The notes beneath the pieces were generated by a model, which saw only the letters and a program-made list of their open reading frames with translations, had not been told where the DNA came from and did not search any database. From NCBI RefSeq assembly GCF_006337105.1, contig NZ_CP040871.1, positions 1,736,001-1,800,000 on the forward strand: 64,000 bases of DNA, written 5' to 3'. Within the stretch, counting starts at the first letter, position 1. Every line of letters starts with the position of its first letter. The DNA is from Thermomonas aquatica (lineage in GTDB: Bacteria; Pseudomonadota; Gammaproteobacteria; Xanthomonadales; Xanthomonadaceae). Below are positions 42,501-52,318 of the stretch, in pieces. The position numbers and the translations under genes are program-made.

Positions 42501-43391
42501 ATGAACGCCAAGCCCGCACGCCTCGAGAACCTGCACACCGACAAGGGCAAGGTCCCGGTGTACGCCACCGGCATCGTCGCGCAGCCGTGGGACGATTACC
42601 GCGACGAAGACCACGCGGTGTGGAAGGCGCTGTACCAGCGCCAGCGCGACCTGCTGGTCGGCCGCGCCGCCGACGAGTTCCTGCAGGCGCAGGACGCGAT
42701 GGGCATGAGCCCGGACCAGATCCCGCGCTTCGAGGACCTGAATGCCGTGCTGGAAGCCGCCACCGGCTGGACCATCGTCGGCGTGGAAGGCCTGCTGCCG
42801 GAGCTGGATTTCTTCGACCACCTGGCCAACCGCCGTTTCCCGGTGAGCTGGTGGATCCGCCGCCCGGACCAGCTGGACTACATCGAGGAACCCGACCTCT
42901 TCCACGACCTGTTCGGCCACGTGCCGCTGCTGATGATCCCGGCCTTCGCGGATTACATGGAGGCCTACGGCAAGGGCGGGGTGAAGGCGCACGGGATCGG
43001 CGCCGACGCGCTGCAGCACCTGACCCGGCTGTACTGGTACACGGTCGAATTCGGCCTGATCCGCCAGCACGACGGCCTGCGCATCTACGGCAGCGGCATC
43101 GTCAGTTCCAAGGGCGAGTCGATCCATTGCCTGGACAGCGCCGCGCCGAACCGGATCGGCTTCGACCTCGAGCGGATCATGCGCACCCGCTACCGCATCG
43201 ACAGCTACCAGAAGACCTATTTCGTCATCGACAGCTTCGAGCAGTTGATGGACGCCACCCGCCCGGACTTCACCCCGATCTACGCGCGACTGGCGCAGCA
43301 GGATTCGATCCCGGCCGGCAACGTGCTCGAGACCGATGCCGTGTTCAACCGCGGCACCGGCGAGGGCTGGCCGACCGACGGCGACGTCTAG
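42501..43391 (+). CDS. phhA: Phenylalanine 4-monooxygenase
   Basis: Hydroxylates phenylalanine to tyrosine with O2 and a tetrahydropterin, using non-heme Fe2+. The 296-residue sequence includes the iron-ligand motif PDLFHDLFGHVP (two His) and the later Glu in LYWYTVEFGL, plus IYGSGIVSSKGE. Length matches monomeric bacterial enzymes. The window also encodes GTP cyclohydrolase I (9607), which opens the pterin route. The gene is divergent from the sigma factor; a recycling dehydratase gene (phhB) is not seen nearby. Confidence 0.95.
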   Translation: MNAKPARLENLHTDKGKVPVYATGIVAQPWDDYRDEDHAVWKALYQRQRDLLVGRAADEFLQAQDAMGMSPDQIPRFEDLNAVLEAATGWTIVGVEGLLPELDFFDHLANRRFPVSWWIRRPDQLDYIEEPDLFHDLFGHVPLLMIPAFADYMEAYGKGGVKAHGIGADALQHLTRLYWYTVEFGLIRQHDGLRIYGSGIVSSKGESIHCLDSAAPNRIGFDLERIMRTRYRIDSYQKTYFVIDSFEQLMDATRPDFTPIYARLAQQDSIPAGNVLETDAVFNRGTGEGWPTDGDV

Positions 43392-43485
43392 GCGCGGCGT
43401 AGCGACCACCATCGTCCGAGACCGCCGCCGACGCTCTTCGCGCGCGGGCCGGTATCCTCGGCCCGGGACTGACGGGGATTCGCGG

Positions 43486-45048
43486 ATGGCCGGACTGGAT
43501 GCTTGGTGGCGATGGGCGCGACGCTGGCGGCAGGATCAGCTGGTGGAGACCTGCGACCGCGTGGCGGTGCTCGAGCATGTGCACGACGCCGGGCTGCTGG
43601 CGCCGCGCTACGCCTTCATGATCGTGATGGCCTGCGGCATCGCCACCCTCGGCCTGCTGCAGAACTCGGCGGCGGTGATCATCGGCGCGATGCTGATTTC
43701 GCCGCTGATGGGGCCGATCATCGGCCTGGGCATGGGCCTGGCCACCTTCGACCTGCGCAGCATCCGCGAATCGCTGCTGACCCTGCTGGCCGGCATCGGG
43801 CTGGCGCTGGCGATCTCGATCCTGATCGTCTGGCTGTCGCCGCTGAAGGCCGCCACCAGCGAGATCCTGGCGCGCACCGAACCGACCCTGTTCGACCTGC
43901 TGGTGGCGGTGTTCTCCGGCCTGGCCGGCGCCTACGCCACGGTGACCCGCAAGGGCGAGACCATCGTCGGCGTGGCGATCGCCACCGCGCTGATGCCGCC
44001 GCTGGCGGTGGTCGGCTACGGCATCGCGGTCGCCAATTGGGACATCGCCGGTGGCGCCGCCTTCCTGTTCATGACCAACCTGCTGGCGATCGCGCTGTCG
44101 GTCACCATCGTCGCCCGGTTGTACGGCTTCGGCGGTTCCGACAGTCCCAAGCAGACCGCGTGGCAGGCCGGGTTGATCGTGGCCAGCTTCGTGCTGCTGT
44201 CGATCCCGCTGGGGCTGGCGCTGAAGCGCATCGCCCTGCAGTCGCAGACCGAGCTGATCGTGCGCTCGACGCTGGAGGCGAAGGCGCAGGGTGTCGCCGG
44301 CCGCGTGTCGGCGTTGCGGGTGGAGTCGGGAAGCGACGGCGTGGCGGTGGAGGCGGTGGTGCTGGTGCCGCGGCACATCGCCGGGGTGGAAACGCTGCTG
44401 CAGAAGGAGCTCGGCGCCCGACTGGGCCGGCCGGTGAGCGTGCACGTGCAGGAAGTGCTGACCGCGGACGATGCCAGTTTCGCCCAGCAGCAGGGCTCGC
44501 TGGCGGAACTGCGGCGCAGCGTGACCGCGCTGCAGGACGCCGAAAGCGTGCGCGATGCGCAACAGCGCGCCGTCGCCGACCAGCGCAGCGCCTTGCAGAC
44601 GGCGTTGCTGCCCTATCTCGGGCGCATCCAGCGCAGCGCGGACGGCAGCCATTGGGAATTGTGGATCGCGGCGGACTCGCGGATGTCGCTGGCGCGCGCC
44701 GCGCGCATCGAGACCGAGCTCGATGCCGCGCGCAAGGACGCGGCGCCGCCGCTGCGGGTCTACCCGCCGCTGCAGGCGCTGCCGCCGATCGCGCTGGGAA
44801 CGGCCGATGCCGATGCGCCCGGCCCCGATGCCGCCGCCGCGAACACCCTGGCCACCCAGGCCTGGGCCCTGCAGCGCTGGCGGGCGGGCGCGGTGGATGC
44901 GCAACTGGCCACCCGCGACGATGCGCAGGCCGAGGCATGGACCGCGGCATTGCGCGCCGCGCTGGCCTTGCGCGGCATCGCGCTCGGCGAGGTCCAGCGC
45001 AGCCGCAGTGGCGAACCGCGGTTGCAGCTGGCGCTGGCCAGCGACTAG
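43486..45048 (+). CDS. DUF389/TIGR00341 family membrane protein
   Basis: A 520-residue protein. The N-terminal two-thirds hold the DUF389 membrane domain with about six hydrophobic segments and the conserved AAVIIGAMLISPLMGPIIGLG, followed by a long C-terminal soluble portion (from about residue 270) with a coiled-coil stretch (AELRRSVTALQDAESVRDAQQ-like region) and low-complexity Ala-rich tail. Function of the family is unknown. TATCCT at 43453-43458 is a possible -10. The stop is 4 bp from the convergent lipoprotein gene. Confidence 0.85.
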   Translation: MAGLDAWWRWARRWRQDQLVETCDRVAVLEHVHDAGLLAPRYAFMIVMACGIATLGLLQNSAAVIIGAMLISPLMGPIIGLGMGLATFDLRSIRESLLTLLAGIGLALAISILIVWLSPLKAATSEILARTEPTLFDLLVAVFSGLAGAYATVTRKGETIVGVAIATALMPPLAVVGYGIAVANWDIAGGAAFLFMTNLLAIALSVTIVARLYGFGGSDSPKQTAWQAGLIVASFVLLSIPLGLALKRIALQSQTELIVRSTLEAKAQGVAGRVSALRVESGSDGVAVEAVVLVPRHIAGVETLLQKELGARLGRPVSVHVQEVLTADDASFAQQQGSLAELRRSVTALQDAESVRDAQQRAVADQRSALQTALLPYLGRIQRSADGSHWELWIAADSRMSLARAARIETELDAARKDAAPPLRVYPPLQALPPIALGTADADAPGPDAAAANTLATQAWALQRWRAGAVDAQLATRDDAQAEAWTAALRAALALRGIALGEVQRSRSGEPRLQLALASD

Positions 45049-45052
45049 CGGG

Positions 45053-45595
45053 TCAGGGTTTCGCCGGCCAGCCGGGGGGCACGTCCACGTAGCCGCCGCC
45101 CAGGTCGATACCGGTTTTTTCTTCGCCGGCGGCCACTTCGACCTCGATCAGCTGGTCCGGCGGGCATGGCGCGCGGATGCAGCGGATCTGCTCGGCGTGC
45201 GCGATCAGCTTGAGCGCGCCGGCCTGCACCCAGCCCATCAGGAAATAGCGGCCCGGGGCGACAGCGATCCGGTACTCGGTGGCGCCGGCCGGCGAATCGG
45301 TGCAGGTAGGCGCGCCGCCATCGACGGGGTGAGCGCAGATGCGCAGCGCCGGCGGCGGGCGGTTGCCGTCGCGGATCGCGCCGCGGATGCTGGCGGCGTC
45401 GGATGCCGCTTGCGGCACCGGCGCGGGATTCGCTGACGCAGCGGTTTCGGCGGGCGCGGACGCGGTCGGCGCTGGCGTCGATACCGCGGCGGGATTCGGT
45501 GCGACCGCGGGTTCTGTCGGCGGCGCATTCGTCGCCGGCGCGCAGGCGGACAGCGGCAAGGCCGCGAGCAACAGCATGGGCAGCATCCGTGGCAT
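45053..45595 (-). CDS. Hypothetical lipoprotein
   Basis: A 180-residue protein with a signal peptide ending in LSAC (lipobox, Cys about residue 18). An Ala/Pro/Thr-rich linker of about 50 residues is followed by a small domain with two Cys pairs (ICAHPVDGGAPTC and IRCIRAPCPPD) and strand-like RYFLMGWVQAG. The layout fits an anchored carboxypeptidase-regulatory-like or other beta domain, but I do not recognise it. Divergent from fbp. Confidence 0.68.
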   Translation of the reverse strand: MPRMLPMLLLAALPLSACAPATNAPPTEPAVAPNPAAVSTPAPTASAPAETAASANPAPVPQAASDAASIRGAIRDGNRPPPALRICAHPVDGGAPTCTDSPAGATEYRIAVAPGRYFLMGWVQAGALKLIAHAEQIRCIRAPCPPDQLIEVEVAAGEEKTGIDLGGGYVDVPPGWPAKP

Positions 45596-45664
45596 GCGGG
45601 TTTTCCTCCGGGTGGCGGGCTTCGGCGACAATAGCGCCTCCCACCGCCGCCCGCCTGACTGCCC

Positions 45665-46696
45665 ATGTCGTCCACCAATATCTCGCTGACCCGCTTCCTG
45701 ATCGAGGAACAGCGCGCCGGCCGCATCAGCCCCGACCTGCGCCTGCTGGTGGAAGTCGTCGCGCGCGCCTGCAAGAGCATCTCGATCGCGGTCGGCAAGG
45801 GCGCGCTGGGCGGCGTGCTCGGCGATGCCGGCGCGAACGGCGAAGCCAGCATCAACGTGCAGGGCGAGGCGCAGAAGAAGCTGGACGTGCTCAGCAACGA
45901 GATCCTGCTGGAAGCCAATGCCTGGGGCGGCCACCTGGCCGGCCTCGCCTCCGAGGAAATGGACACCTCGCATCCGATCCCGGACAAGTACCCGCGCGGC
46001 AACTACCTGCTGCTGTTCGATCCCCTCGACGGCTCATCGAACATCGACGTCAACATCTCGGTGGGCACCATCTTCTCGGTGCTGCGCTGCCCGGACGGCG
46101 TGGACAACCCGGGCGACGAGCATTTCCTGCAACCGGGCACCGCCCAGGTCGCCGCTGGCTACTGCACCTACGGGCCCAGCACGATGCTGGTGCTGACTGT
46201 CGGCCACGGCACCCACGCCTTCACCCTCGACCGCGAGGTCGGTTCGTTCGTGCTGACCACGCGCGGCATGAAGATCCCGGAAGAGACCAGGGAATTCGCG
46301 GTCAACGTCTCCAACCAGCGCTTCTGGGAAGCGCCGATGCAGGCCTATGTCGGCGACATGCTGGCCGGCAAGGACGGCCCGCGCGGCAAGGACTTCAACA
46401 TGCGCTGGGTGGCCAGCATGGTCGCCGACGTGCACCGCATCCTCACCCGCGGCGGCATCTTCAGCTATCCGCTGGACAGCAAGTGCGCGCCCAAGGGCGG
46501 CAAGCTGCGGCTGATGTACGAGGCCAACCCGATGAGCTTCCTGGTCGAACAGGCCGGCGGCGCCGCCAGCACCGGCCGCCAGCGCATGCTCGACGTGCAG
46601 CCCACCGGCCTGCACATGCGGGTGCCGGTGTTCATGGGTTCGAAGGCGGAAGTGGAAACCGCGGTGCGCTACCACGCCGGGCACGACGCGGCCTGA
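45665..46696 (+). CDS. fbp: Fructose-1,6-bisphosphatase, class I
   Basis: Dephosphorylates fructose 1,6-bisphosphate in gluconeogenesis. The 343-residue sequence has the metal-site motif [15 protein letters not shown], an earlier [18 protein letters not shown], and the late substrate-binding [20 protein letters not shown]. Length agrees with class I enzymes (about 332-340). Transcribed alone; its stop is 7 bp from the convergent response-regulator gene. Confidence 0.96.
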   Translation: MSSTNISLTRFLIEEQRAGRISPDLRLLVEVVARACKSISIAVGKGALGGVLGDAGANGEASINVQGEAQKKLDVLSNEILLEANAWGGHLAGLASEEMDTSHPIPDKYPRGNYLLLFDPLDGSSNIDVNISVGTIFSVLRCPDGVDNPGDEHFLQPGTAQVAAGYCTYGPSTMLVLTVGHGTHAFTLDREVGSFVLTTRGMKIPEETREFAVNVSNQRFWEAPMQAYVGDMLAGKDGPRGKDFNMRWVASMVADVHRILTRGGIFSYPLDSKCAPKGGKLRLMYEANPMSFLVEQAGGAASTGRQRMLDVQPTGLHMRVPVFMGSKAEVETAVRYHAGHDAA

Positions 46697-46703
46697 GCCG
46701 GGC

Positions 46704-47141
46704 TCAGGGTGTGGTCGGCGGCTGGTTCAACGCCAGCCAGTACAGGCCGATCTGCCGCACCACCTCGACGAAGCGCTCGAACTCCACCGGCTTCTGGATG
46801 TAGCTGTTGGCGCCCAGTGCGTACACCTTGTCGACGTCGAAGGGTTCGGCGCTGGTGGTCAGCACCACCACCGGCAGGCTGCGCGTCGCGGGTTCGGCGC
46901 GGATCGCCTGCAGCACTTCGCGGCCATCGAGCTTGGGCAGGTTGAGGTCGAGCAGGACCAGCGCCGGCAATTCCGCCGGCGCGCAGGCATACAGGTAGGA
47001 CAGCGCCTCGGCGCCATCGCTGACCACCCGCAACCGATAGTCGCCGCCAGTCTCGGCGAAGGCGATCCGGGTCAGTTCCGCATCGTCCGGATTGTCCTCG
47101 ACCAGCAGGATTTCCTTGTCGGGAGCGAGCTTGCCGTTCAT
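46704..47141 (-). CDS. Single-domain response regulator (Rcp1-like)
   Basis: A 145-residue receiver domain with no output domain. The acidic pocket is in ILLVEDNPDDAELT, the phospho-acceptor Asp in LVLLDLNLPKLDG, the Thr in VLTTSAEP and the Lys in YIQKPVEF. The DNPDDAELT form is typical of regulators paired with phytochrome-like kinases. The start ATG overlaps the kinase stop by 4 bp, so this is the likely partner. Output must come through protein contacts. Confidence 0.9.
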   Translation of the reverse strand: MNGKLAPDKEILLVEDNPDDAELTRIAFAETGGDYRLRVVSDGAEALSYLYACAPAELPALVLLDLNLPKLDGREVLQAIRAEPATRSLPVVVLTTSAEPFDVDKVYALGANSYIQKPVEFERFVEVVRQIGLYWLALNQPPTTP

Positions 47142-48325
47142 GCCGCGCGTGTCTCCGTGTTGTCTCGTGCGCGTTCCTGCGCGGGCAACGCCAGGTCGCG
47201 CAGCGCCACGTGGAAGCTGGCGCCCGGACCCGGCCCGGCTTCCGCGCGAATCGTACCGCCATGCCGCGCCGCCGCCTGCTGGGCGATGGTCAGGCCGATG
47301 CCGTGGCCGGCGCCCTGCTCGCTGCCATGCAGGCGCTGGAACGGTTCGAACAGCTTGCCGGCATAGGCCATGTCGAAGCCGATGCCGCGGTCGCGCACGA
47401 CGAAATGCAGGCCATCCGCGTCGCGCATGCCCTCGACGTCGATCTCGACCCGTTCGCACGCGGCCGAGAATTGCCAGGCGTTGCGCAGCAACTGGGTCAG
47501 CAAGGCCTTGAGCAGGCGTTCGTCGCCGATCGCGTCCAGCCCCGGCTGGACGCGCACCCGCGCGGGCCGCTGCGGTTGCGCATCCTGCAGTTCGGCCGCG
47601 ACCCATTCCGCCAACAGGCTGACATCGACGTTCGCCGGCCGCAATTCGGCGCGGCCGATCCGCGCCAGTTCGAGCAGGCTGTCGATCAGCGCGCCCATGC
47701 GCGCGCTCGCATTGCGGATCCGCGACAGCTGTCCGCGCGCTTGCGCATCCAGCGCCGCGCCGGCCTGCCGATCCAGCTGCGCGGCGAAGCCGTCGATCGC
47801 GCGCAGCGGCGCGCGCAGGTCGTGCGACACGCCGTGGGTGAACGCCTCCAGGCGGCGGTGCGCCGCCTCCACCTCGGCGGTGCGCTCGCGCACGCGCTGC
47901 TCCAGGGTCTCGTTCAATTCGCGCAGCGCGCGTTCGGCCGCGCGCTGCGCGGTGACGTCGCGGAACTGGGAGATGAAATACAAGGGTGCGCCGCCGGCAC
48001 CGCGCATCAGCGCGGTGTTCAGCAGCACGTCGATGGTGCTGCCGTCCTTGCGGATGTAGCGTTTCTCGGCATCCAGCGCATCCGCTTCGCCGGAATGCAG
48101 GCGCTCGAACAGCTGGGCCGTCAACGGCAGGTCGTCGGGATGGCTGATCGCATGCACGCGCCGGCCGATCAATTCGCCTTCGCCATAGCCGAACATCCGG
48201 CACAGCGCCGGGTTCACGTCCACCCATTCGCCCTGCAGGGAGACGATGGCCATGCCGATCCCGGCCGATGCCATGGCCAGGCGGAAACGCGCTTCGTCCT
48301 GGGTGGCGGCCTGCTGCGGGGGCAT
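47138..48325 (-). CDS. PAS-domain sensor histidine kinase
   Basis: A 395-residue cytoplasmic kinase with no transmembrane segment. A PAS domain with PAC motif fills about residues 10-130 (GEWVDVNPALCRMFGYGEGE, YFISQFRDVTAQ), then a short coiled coil, the H-box FTHGVSHDLRAPLRAI with the phospho-His, and HATPase boxes (LLRNAWQF, VVRDRGIGFD, GHGIGLTIAQQ). The signal is unknown. The ATG at 48325 is used; upstream in-frame starts (48379, 48442) would add a basic, unconserved lead. Operon with the response regulator. Confidence 0.88.
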   Translation of the reverse strand: MPPQQAATQDEARFRLAMASAGIGMAIVSLQGEWVDVNPALCRMFGYGEGELIGRRVHAISHPDDLPLTAQLFERLHSGEADALDAEKRYIRKDGSTIDVLLNTALMRGAGGAPLYFISQFRDVTAQRAAERALRELNETLEQRVRERTAEVEAAHRRLEAFTHGVSHDLRAPLRAIDGFAAQLDRQAGAALDAQARGQLSRIRNASARMGALIDSLLELARIGRAELRPANVDVSLLAEWVAAELQDAQPQRPARVRVQPGLDAIGDERLLKALLTQLLRNAWQFSAACERVEIDVEGMRDADGLHFVVRDRGIGFDMAYAGKLFEPFQRLHGSEQGAGHGIGLTIAQQAAARHGGTIRAEAGPGPGASFHVALRDLALPAQERARDNTETRAA

Positions 48326-48426
48326 CGGCGATTGTCGTCCTGGTGCATGCAATCTAAGCAATCGCGGCGTAAAGCGCATGTGCACATGGTCGTGGGTGCG
48401 CGCGCGCATCCGTGCGCGCGGGCACA

Positions 48427-50250
48427 ATGCAGGCAATGGCAATGGATCCCCACGTCTTTTCGCAACTCGCCTTCGGCCTGGTCCTGGCCGGCGGGCTGTA
48501 CCTGTTCATCAGCGAGAAACTGCGGGTCGACGTCACCGCCATGCTGATCCTGCTCGCGCTGGTGCTGACCGGCGTGCTGGACAGCAAGCAGGCCTTGTCG
48601 GGCTTCGCCAGCGAACCGGCGATCATCGTGGCGGCGGTGTTCGTGATCTCCGGCGCGCTGGCCGCGACCGGCATCAGCGAGCACATCGGCGCCTGGATCG
48701 GCCGCGCCGGCGGACGCCACGAATGGCGCACGATCGCGGTGGTGATGCCGGTGGTGGCGCTGCTGGCCGCGTTCACCCACCACGTGATGGTCACCGCGAT
48801 GATGTTGCCGCTGTTGCTGCGGCACGCGCGCGACCGCCACATGCCGGCGTCGCGGCTGCTGATGCCGATGTCGCTGGCGGCCTCGCTCGGCACCACCCTG
48901 ACCCTGGTCAGCGCACCGGCCTTCCTGCTGGCCAACGACCAGTTGCAGCGCGCCGGCGCCGAGGGGCTCGGGATCTTCTCGATCACCCCGATCGGCATCG
49001 CGCTGGTCGTGGTCGGCACCGTCTACATGCTGTTGACCCGCTGGCTGCTGCCCAAGCGCAGCGGCGAGGGCGGCGAGGACGACTATCTGCGGCTGGGGCG
49101 CTACCGCACCGAACTGCTGGTGGTGCCGGGCGGGCAATGGGCCACGCGCAGCCTGGCCGACATGCACAAGGCGATGGGCAAGTCGGTGTCGGTCCATGGC
49201 TGGTTGCGCGACGGTCAGCGCCGCGACGACCTCACCGCCGCCAGCCCGCTGCTGGCCGGCGACATCCTGCTGGTGGAGGCCGGCGCCGACGAATTGATGT
49301 CCTTGCACGACGACTCCGGCCTGGACCTCAACGCGATCGCCCGTTACGGCGACTCGCTCGACGGCGAAGGCAAGCTGCAACTGGTGCAGACCGTGGTCGC
49401 GCCGGGGTCGGAGTTCATCGGCCGCAGCATCCGCGAACTGGATTTCTCGCGGCAGTTCCACGCGGTGATCGTGGGCCTGTGGCGACGCAGCGGGCCGGTG
49501 GCCGAGCGGCTGTCCGACGCCCGCCTGCGCGAAGGCGACCTGCTGGTGCTGTGGGGCCGCGCCAACCGCTTCGCCGAATTGGCCACCCACCACGGCTTCC
49601 TGCTGCTGGCGCCGTTCGCCGGCGAAGCCAAGCGCCGGCTGCGCGCACCGCTGGCGCTGGCGATCCTCGGCCTGACCATCCTCGCCGCCGCCACCGAATG
49701 GCTGCCGGCGCCGCTGGCCTTCCTGCTCGGCGCGGTGGCGATGGTCGCCACCCGCTGCGTGGACATCAACCAGGCCTATCGCGAGATCGACGTGCGCATC
49801 TTCGTGATGATCGCCGGGGTGATCCCGCTCGGCATCGCGATGGAACAGACCGGCACCGCCGGCCTGCTCGCGCAAGGGCTTTCGCACCTGGTCGCGGGAT
49901 GGCCGCCGCTGGCGATCCTGCTGGTGATGTTCGCGGTCGCCGCGCTGCTGACCCAGGTGATGAGCGATGCCGCGACCACCGCCTTGCTCGGGCCGGTCGC
50001 GATCGCGCTGGCGCAGGTGCTCGACCTGCCGCCGACGCCGTTCGTGGTGTGCACCGCACTCGGCGCGGTGGTCGCCTTCCTCACCCCCATCGGCCACCAT
50101 GGCAACCTGCTGATCCTGGGCCCCGGGCAATACCGCTTCGGCGATTTCCTGCGCATCGGCCTGCCGCTGACCGTGCTGATCGCGCTGGTCAGCGCATGGA
50201 TGGCGCGGTGGTTGTGGTTGGGCGGGCAGTTGCTGCCGCACTTCGGCTGA
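48427..50250 (+). CDS. SLC13-type permease with two TrkA-C (RCK_C) domains
   Basis: A 607-residue membrane protein of the DASS/SLC13 type with about 11 hydrophobic segments. Hydrophobic halves flank a cytoplasmic part (about residues 210-400) with two TrkA_C-like domains (ELLVVPGGQWATRSLADM and LVQTVVAPGSEFIGRSIREL). Sequences such as SLAASLGTTLTLVSAPAFL and TPIGHHGNLLILGPGQY match the family's transport loops. Likely moves an anion such as sulfate or a dicarboxylate; substrate uncertain. Start could be ATG 48427, 48436 or 48442. Confidence 0.85.
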   Translation: MQAMAMDPHVFSQLAFGLVLAGGLYLFISEKLRVDVTAMLILLALVLTGVLDSKQALSGFASEPAIIVAAVFVISGALAATGISEHIGAWIGRAGGRHEWRTIAVVMPVVALLAAFTHHVMVTAMMLPLLLRHARDRHMPASRLLMPMSLAASLGTTLTLVSAPAFLLANDQLQRAGAEGLGIFSITPIGIALVVVGTVYMLLTRWLLPKRSGEGGEDDYLRLGRYRTELLVVPGGQWATRSLADMHKAMGKSVSVHGWLRDGQRRDDLTAASPLLAGDILLVEAGADELMSLHDDSGLDLNAIARYGDSLDGEGKLQLVQTVVAPGSEFIGRSIRELDFSRQFHAVIVGLWRRSGPVAERLSDARLREGDLLVLWGRANRFAELATHHGFLLLAPFAGEAKRRLRAPLALAILGLTILAAATEWLPAPLAFLLGAVAMVATRCVDINQAYREIDVRIFVMIAGVIPLGIAMEQTGTAGLLAQGLSHLVAGWPPLAILLVMFAVAALLTQVMSDAATTALLGPVAIALAQVLDLPPTPFVVCTALGAVVAFLTPIGHHGNLLILGPGQYRFGDFLRIGLPLTVLIALVSAWMARWLWLGGQLLPHFG

Positions 50251-50268
50251 GATGGAAAGGAGACTGCG

Positions 50269-51132
50269 ATGACGACCCTGATCGGGCCACGGGTGCACGA
50301 CCTGGGCGGTTTCCAGGTGCGGCGCGCGGTGCCCAGCCTGCAGGCACGCAGCGTCGGCCCGTTCGTGTTCGTCGACCACATGGGTCCGGCGCTGTTCGAA
50401 CCCGGCCGCGGCATCGACGTGCGCCCGCATCCGCACATCGGCCTGGCCACCGTCACCTACCTGTGGGCCGGCGCGCTGCGCCACCGCGACACCCTCGGCA
50501 GCGTGCAGGACGTGCTGCCCGGCGACGTGAACTGGATGACCGCCGGCCGCGGCATCGCCCATTCCGAGCGCACGCCGCCGGATCCGCGCGCGTCCGGCCA
50601 CGCCATCCACGGCATGCAGACCTGGGTCGCGTTGCCGAAGCCGGACGAGGAGGTCGCGCCCTCGTTCCACCATCATCCGGCATCGACGCTGCCGGCGCGC
50701 GAGCACGCGGGCGCGCGCCTGCGGGTGATCGCCGGGCGCGGCTTCGGCATGGAATCGCCGGTGCGGGTGTTTGCCGACACCTTCAACGTCGCGCTGGATC
50801 TCGTGCCCGACGCGGAACTGGCGATCGAAGCGGAAGCGGTGGAGCGCGCGCTCTACGTGCTGGAGGGCGATGCGCAACTCGACGGCGCCGATATCCCGGA
50901 AAAGCACCTGCTGGTGCTGGACCGCGGCGCGCGCCACCTGCTGCGGGCGAAGACGCCGGTCAAGGCGATGCTGTTCGGCGGCGAACCGCTGGATGGCCCG
51001 CGCCACCTGTGGTGGAACTTCGTGTCCTCGTCGAGGGAACGGATCGAGCAGGCCAAGGCCGATTGGGGCAGCGGTGCGTTCGGCCTGATTCCCGGCGACG
51101 ACCAGGAACGGATCCCGCTGCCCGAATACTGA
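50269..51132 (+). CDS. Pirin family protein
   Basis: A 287-residue cytoplasmic bicupin. The metal-binding region has HPHIGLATVTYLWAGALRHRD and a following GRGIAHSE, matching pirin; the C-terminal pirin_C domain contains MLFGGEPLDGPRHLWWNFVSS. Bacterial pirins may have quercetinase activity or act as regulators. It lies 18 bp after the permease gene, so cotranscription is probable. Confidence 0.93.
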   Translation: MTTLIGPRVHDLGGFQVRRAVPSLQARSVGPFVFVDHMGPALFEPGRGIDVRPHPHIGLATVTYLWAGALRHRDTLGSVQDVLPGDVNWMTAGRGIAHSERTPPDPRASGHAIHGMQTWVALPKPDEEVAPSFHHHPASTLPAREHAGARLRVIAGRGFGMESPVRVFADTFNVALDLVPDAELAIEAEAVERALYVLEGDAQLDGADIPEKHLLVLDRGARHLLRAKTPVKAMLFGGEPLDGPRHLWWNFVSSSRERIEQAKADWGSGAFGLIPGDDQERIPLPEY

Positions 51133-51154
51133 CCGCGCGCGCGCCGCGCTTCGC

Positions 51155-52267
51155 TCAGAACAGCTCGCCCTGCGGCGTGGGTTTGCGCGGCGCGACGAAC
51201 AGGTCGCTGCGCAGCGCCGGCAGCGCGCCGAAGCCGAGCCGCTTGCGGGTCTTGGCGAAACGCATGGCGATGAGCTCAGCGAACGGGCCCTGCCCGCGCA
51301 TGCGGCTGCCGAACGCGCTGTCGTAATCCTTGCCGCCGCGCATCTGCCGGACCAGGCTCATCACGTGTCCGGCGCGCTCGGGATAGTGCAGGCGCAGCCA
51401 TTCCCGCCAGATGTCCTTCAGTTCGTGCGGCAGCCTCAGCAGCACGTAGCCTGCGGCCTGCGCGCCGGCCTGGTGCGCGGCTTCGAGGATGTGCTCGAGG
51501 TGCTTGTCGGTGATCATCGGGATCACCGGCGCCACCAGCACGCCCACCGGCACCCCGGCCGCGCGCAAGCCCGCGATCATCTTCAAGCGCATGTGCGGCG
51601 CCGCCGCGCGCGGTTCCAGCTTCGCCGACAGCGCATTGTCGAGCGTGGTCACCGAGACGAACACGCTGACCAAGCCGTGTTGCGCCAGCTGCGCCAGCAG
51701 GTCGAGGTCGCGGACGATCGCGCTGCCCTTGGTGACGATGCTCAATGGATGTTTGGTCTCCAGCAGCACTTCGAGGCAGGCACGGCTGATGCCGTGGTCG
51801 CGCTCGATCGGCTGCCAGCCGTCGGTATTGATGCCGAGCGCGATCGGCGCCGGCACGTAGCCGGGTTTCGCCAGCTCGGCGCGCAACCGTTCCGCGGCGT
51901 TCGTCTTCGCGAACAACTTCGTCTCGAAATCCAGCCCGGGCGAGAGATCGAGGTAGGCATGCGAGGGCCGTGCGAAGCAGTACACGCAGCCATGCTCGCA
52001 ACCTCGGTACGGATTGACAGACTGGCTGAAGGCGATGTCCGGCGACTGGTTGCGGCTGATGATGCTGCGCGCGCGTTCGACGGCGACCGTGGTGCGCGGT
52101 TTCGGCGCCTCGGCCAGGTCCTCGTACACCGATCCCCAGCCGTCGTCCTCGCCGCGCAGCGCGCGCGCCTCGAAGCGCCCGGCCACCCGCGAGGCCGCGC
52201 CGCGGCCCTTGATCGGCGCCTCGGCCTTGCGCGCATCCTCGGGCGTGCCATCACGCGACATTTCCAT
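51155..52267 (-). CDS. PA0069-type radical SAM protein
   Basis: A 370-residue cytoplasmic Fe-S enzyme. The radical SAM cluster motif is [12 protein letters not shown] (CxxxCxxC), preceded by [10 protein letters not shown] and followed by an SPL-like fold ([14 protein letters not shown], then [16 protein letters not shown]). It belongs to the Rv2578c/PA0069 group related to spore photoproduct lyase; the substrate is unknown. The ATG at 52267 has AGGG seven bases upstream and is preferred over the GTG two codons before it. Divergent from the cardiolipin synthase gene. Confidence 0.9.
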   Translation of the reverse strand: MEMSRDGTPEDARKAEAPIKGRGAASRVAGRFEARALRGEDDGWGSVYEDLAEAPKPRTTVAVERARSIISRNQSPDIAFSQSVNPYRGCEHGCVYCFARPSHAYLDLSPGLDFETKLFAKTNAAERLRAELAKPGYVPAPIALGINTDGWQPIERDHGISRACLEVLLETKHPLSIVTKGSAIVRDLDLLAQLAQHGLVSVFVSVTTLDNALSAKLEPRAAAPHMRLKMIAGLRAAGVPVGVLVAPVIPMITDKHLEHILEAAHQAGAQAAGYVLLRLPHELKDIWREWLRLHYPERAGHVMSLVRQMRGGKDYDSAFGSRMRGQGPFAELIAMRFAKTRKRLGFGALPALRSDLFVAPRKPTPQGELF

Positions 52268-52318
52268 CGCCACACCCTACTCTTCCGTGGTCGCAGCGAA
52301 CGCGACGACGGAGCCCGG

